Below, one piece after another: positions 61,871-64,000 of a stretch of 64,000 nt of DNA. Every line of letters begins with the position of its first letter. Within the stretch, counting starts at the first letter, position 1. The translations under genes and the position numbers were made by a program. This DNA comes from Eucommia ulmoides (lineage: Eukaryota > Streptophyta > Magnoliopsida > Garryales > Eucommiaceae), in NCBI GenBank assembly GCA_016647705.1, contig CM028335.1, positions 13,103,905-13,167,904 of the forward strand, read 5' to 3'. Under the pieces are notes generated by a model. That model had not been told where the DNA came from. It saw only the letters and a list, made by a program, of their open reading frames with translations, and did not search any database.

Positions 61871-63359
61871 CAAGCAGCAAAGGTGGTTCGACATTGGGGG
61901 GGGTGCTAGGGTTTTCCTCCTCTCCCACGCCTCCCATTTTTTTTTCCTTTTTGTAGGCGCTGATACCAAACTGAATTTTAGAGAGAGAATATTTTGTTAT
62001 TATGTAATATATTTTATACAATAAAGCTCTACACTCTTTATTATATAGCCATAACGGTAGGCTAAATTAGGAAGGATATTGCCCTAATAAATGTACCAAT
62101 AAAAGGAAAAAAAGAAGCTACCAAATTGGTTAACATGATCTAAATATGAAATAGGACCTAAATACTAAATAATACATTAATGCAAATATTTAAATATTCG
62201 AACAGGGCACGTGCTCCTATGCCAATACATTGGCTCCGCCCATGCAGGCATTTACAAAACAATATATGTTCTTCTTTCAAGCAAAAGATAAATAATTAAT
62301 GAAAAAATAGAATGGTTTGAGGTTATTTCACAATTTTAAAGTGATTTTTTTTTTTTGGTGGGTGGGGGGGTGGGGGGGAGGAGGAGAAGATGATCATACT
62401 TTTATTGAAGTCATGTCAATGCAAACACCACCACTTGGAGACAAGGTGCGACCCTCGATCGATGTGGCACCACCGTAAGGAACAATAGGAACCTGCTTGT
62501 TAAATGCGAAAACGGTGAAATATAATTGGTAAAACTCTCGGGTTAATAAAACCAATAAAAAATGACAAACCGATATGGAATACAAGGAATCAGGATATCA
62601 ATTTGACCAACAACAGTTCTAGAATTTTGCAATTTTAATCAAAAAGGAAGCATCGGTATTCTCAAGGCTTAAGCCATAAAAATGTAATAAAACCATAAAA
62701 TAGGACAATCCATCAAGAAGATTAGCTTAGGCTTTGTTATTTTCAGTTCTAATATGTTACAACAGTCATAACTTTGTAGGATCAAAGAGCCTAAACAAAA
62801 GCGGAAATAGAATTGAACATATGTTTCAAGAGGAGATCAGACCTTATGTTTGTTACACGATTTGACTATCTCGGATACTTCCTCTTCGGACCTGCATTTT
62901 TTAGTGAAATACTAGAATTGTTTTATTGTATTGACAAACATGTTTTCACACACGGTGAATGGAGTATTATTCATAACGTCATACATGTAAACGGTCAAAA
63001 ATTGTGTTTTCGAAACATTTTCACTGATCCCCCCTCCCCCCCCCCCCCCCACACACACACACACAAAGAAAAAAAAACAAAGAAAGAAAAAAAAAATCTA
63101 ATAGAATGATAAATATCACTTATACTTCTAATGTTGTTGTATGCATGAAAAACTATACATTTGGAAAGTGGACGTATATCTGAGAAGAAAAGCATTGTTA
63201 GAGCAAAATGGCAAGTTACTTGGATCATTTTGTTTTGGGCCAAACAAACAATCTCACCTTGGGAAAATCACAACATCACGGATATTGTCACAGGGTCTAA
63301 AATTTTCAGCACCAATTTTAAACCAAGTGATGGCCTGATCATTGGCACAATCAGTCAGC

Positions 63360-64000
63360 CCCGGCGAATGCACTGCCTCACAACGGAATTACACTGACAG
63401 ATTATAAACACACACGTTCCTGTAACGAAATACAACGGGAATACACCGAAACAGTACCGAAACGCACCCACGCAACTGTACACACACGTATTACGAGAAA
63501 ACCCAACCTTGTATTTATAAACTCCGGTTACAAGGACCCAAATACAACACTTAGTCTGTAAAATCCGCAGGAATGCATTTTGCCTCCTAAAACAGACCAA
63601 AATAACAGTATTTATAGGAGAAGACAGCAGTTGACAGTCCCAACTGCATAGGCAAACTACCGACACCTGTCCCTACACTTGTCAGCACCACAGGAGTTGG
63701 TTTTCCTGTCTGAAAACCAACCAAAACCGCCGAAGAACTGCCCAAAACTGCTTACACATGCACTGCACATGTCTGGAAACCACCAGTCCATCAGCTCACC
63801 AGGTAGCATTCTTCCAGCGTTTTTGCACCGTCCCAACGTCTGCCCGTTGCCATCTCGTCCCATAATCTGCCAACGTTCACCAACGTTTTGCCACACCGCT
63901 GCATGGCCGGAACGTGTCGTTGCGCCCAACAACTTGCAAACGTTCCGTGTGCTATTTTCGCACCAGAATGCACCGCCGCCCAACGGTGCGTCATGCCTCT
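63360..64000 (-). other. GC-richer block at right edge, possibly LTR-derived
   Basis: Base composition rises to about half GC, unlike the flanks. On the minus strand it has two TATA-like sites (CTCCTATAAATACTG, GTTTATAAATACAAGG) and long stretches without a plausible plant protein. It may be a retroelement LTR or leader, or part of a gene beyond the edge. It occupies the place where upstream dehydrogenase exons would be expected. Confidence 0.3.

Larger units (their letters stand above)
57766..62203 (-). mobile_element. Non-autonomous LTR retroelement with nested insertions (fossil)
   Basis: Direct repeats of about 220 bp (57766-57982 and about 61974-62203) share ATATTTTGTTATTATGTAAT, GAAGCTACCAAATTGGTTAA and AATACTAAATAATACATTAA. 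On the minus strand a TGGTATCAGCGCC primer-binding site follows the right-hand repeat, and a purine tract (TTGAGGGGAAG) precedes the left-hand one. The element therefore reads right to left. Its own interior is only about 0.7 kb and has no gag or pol that I can recognise. A 3.3 kb block has entered it. It lies in a dehydrogenase intron. Confidence 0.65.
49703..63290 (-). pseudogene. D-lactate/glycolate dehydrogenase (FAD-linked), probably decayed copy
   Basis: Mitochondrial FAD-binding D-lactate dehydrogenase family (Arabidopsis At5g06580). Recognisable exons: 63258-~63290 (DVVIFPR), 62843-62891, 62400-62492 (VPIVPYGGATSIEG), 57058-57172 (VVVEPGIGWMELNEYL), 55715-55775 (GGMCATRCSGSLAV), 54837-54873, 54694-54755 (GDVVKTGSRARKSAAG), 54478-54571 ([20 protein letters not shown]), 53454-53527, 53207-53315 (VELLDEVQIRAVNVANG), 52973-53082, ~52344-52420, 51642-51772 (VIAHAGDGNFHT), 50035-~50075 (TGEHGVGTGKMK) and 49703-49812 (LDPNNIMNPGKLIPPHVCF, stop). 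Defects: exon 53454-53527 is one base short of frame; the conserved IRKEALWACYAMAPG exon before DVCVPLS was not found; the GEHGVG exon lacks an AG acceptor and ends in an (ATT)n run; the last junction is out of frame; the 5' transit-peptide part is not seen. Introns are packed with repeats. Assembly error in homopolymers is the main alternative. Confidence 0.75.

Noticed and set aside
61550-61969. 139-codon minus-strand frame
   Set aside because: It spans a 57-bp minisatellite in an LTR element interior, with repeated SGF/PPS words and no known domain.
63355-63994. Overlapping minus-strand frames at the right edge
   Set aside because: Cys/Val-rich without family resemblance; more likely retroelement or unknown leader DNA than a gene.

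Overview
This is a window of a flowering-plant (eudicot) nuclear genome. The evidence is AT-rich intergenic DNA, GT-AG introns, chloroplast-targeted and plant-specific gene families, plastid DNA inserted in an intron, and a dense population of plant MITEs and miniature LTR elements (TRIMs). The species cannot be named from sequence alone. I assembled gene models by hand from reading frames, splice signals, codon phase and remembered family sequences. No search was run.

Left part (1-16230): a divergent pair. On the minus strand is the 5' two-thirds of SCY2, the inner-envelope plastid SecY translocase; it runs off the left edge. On the plus strand is a complete 14-exon homologue of DONSON, a DNA replication factor. 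About 0.7-1.3 kb of shared upstream DNA separates them. One SCY2 intron carries a nuclear plastid insert (trnK-UUU exon and intron). DONSON introns carry a 5S rRNA-derived fragment next to a tRNA-type SINE, plus several MITEs.

Middle and right (18555-63300), all on the minus strand: tRNA-Glu(UUC), JMJ22 (F-box/JmjC oxygenase), a MYOB7-like myosin-binding protein, a CXE15-like carboxylesterase (strigolactone catabolism), and the exons of a mitochondrial D-lactate/glycolate dehydrogenase. The last four match, in order and strand, my recollection of Arabidopsis At5g06550-At5g06560-At5g06570-At5g06580, so this looks like a conserved collinear block. The first three have fully consistent reading frames. 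The dehydrogenase is spread over about 14 kb, lacks a conserved exon, has a frame break and damaged splice borders, and is full of nested transposons. It is probably a decaying copy unless the assembly is faulty.

The rest is mostly mobile DNA: foldback MITEs with very long terminal repeats inside MYOB7 and CXE15 introns; TIR elements that seem to carry gene pieces (an aspartic-protease-like fragment at 34.7-35.8 kb and a GC-rich piece at 45.8-46.3 kb); TRIM copies; and a stack of four nested elements at 57.8-62.2 kb. I found no unmistakably new molecular system. The most unusual non-genic signals are the palindromic repeat field at 30.5-31.0 kb, the cluster of short GGATATCC-centred palindromes at 47.8-48.6 kb, and a C-rich/G-rich foldback with quadruplex potential near 42 kb.
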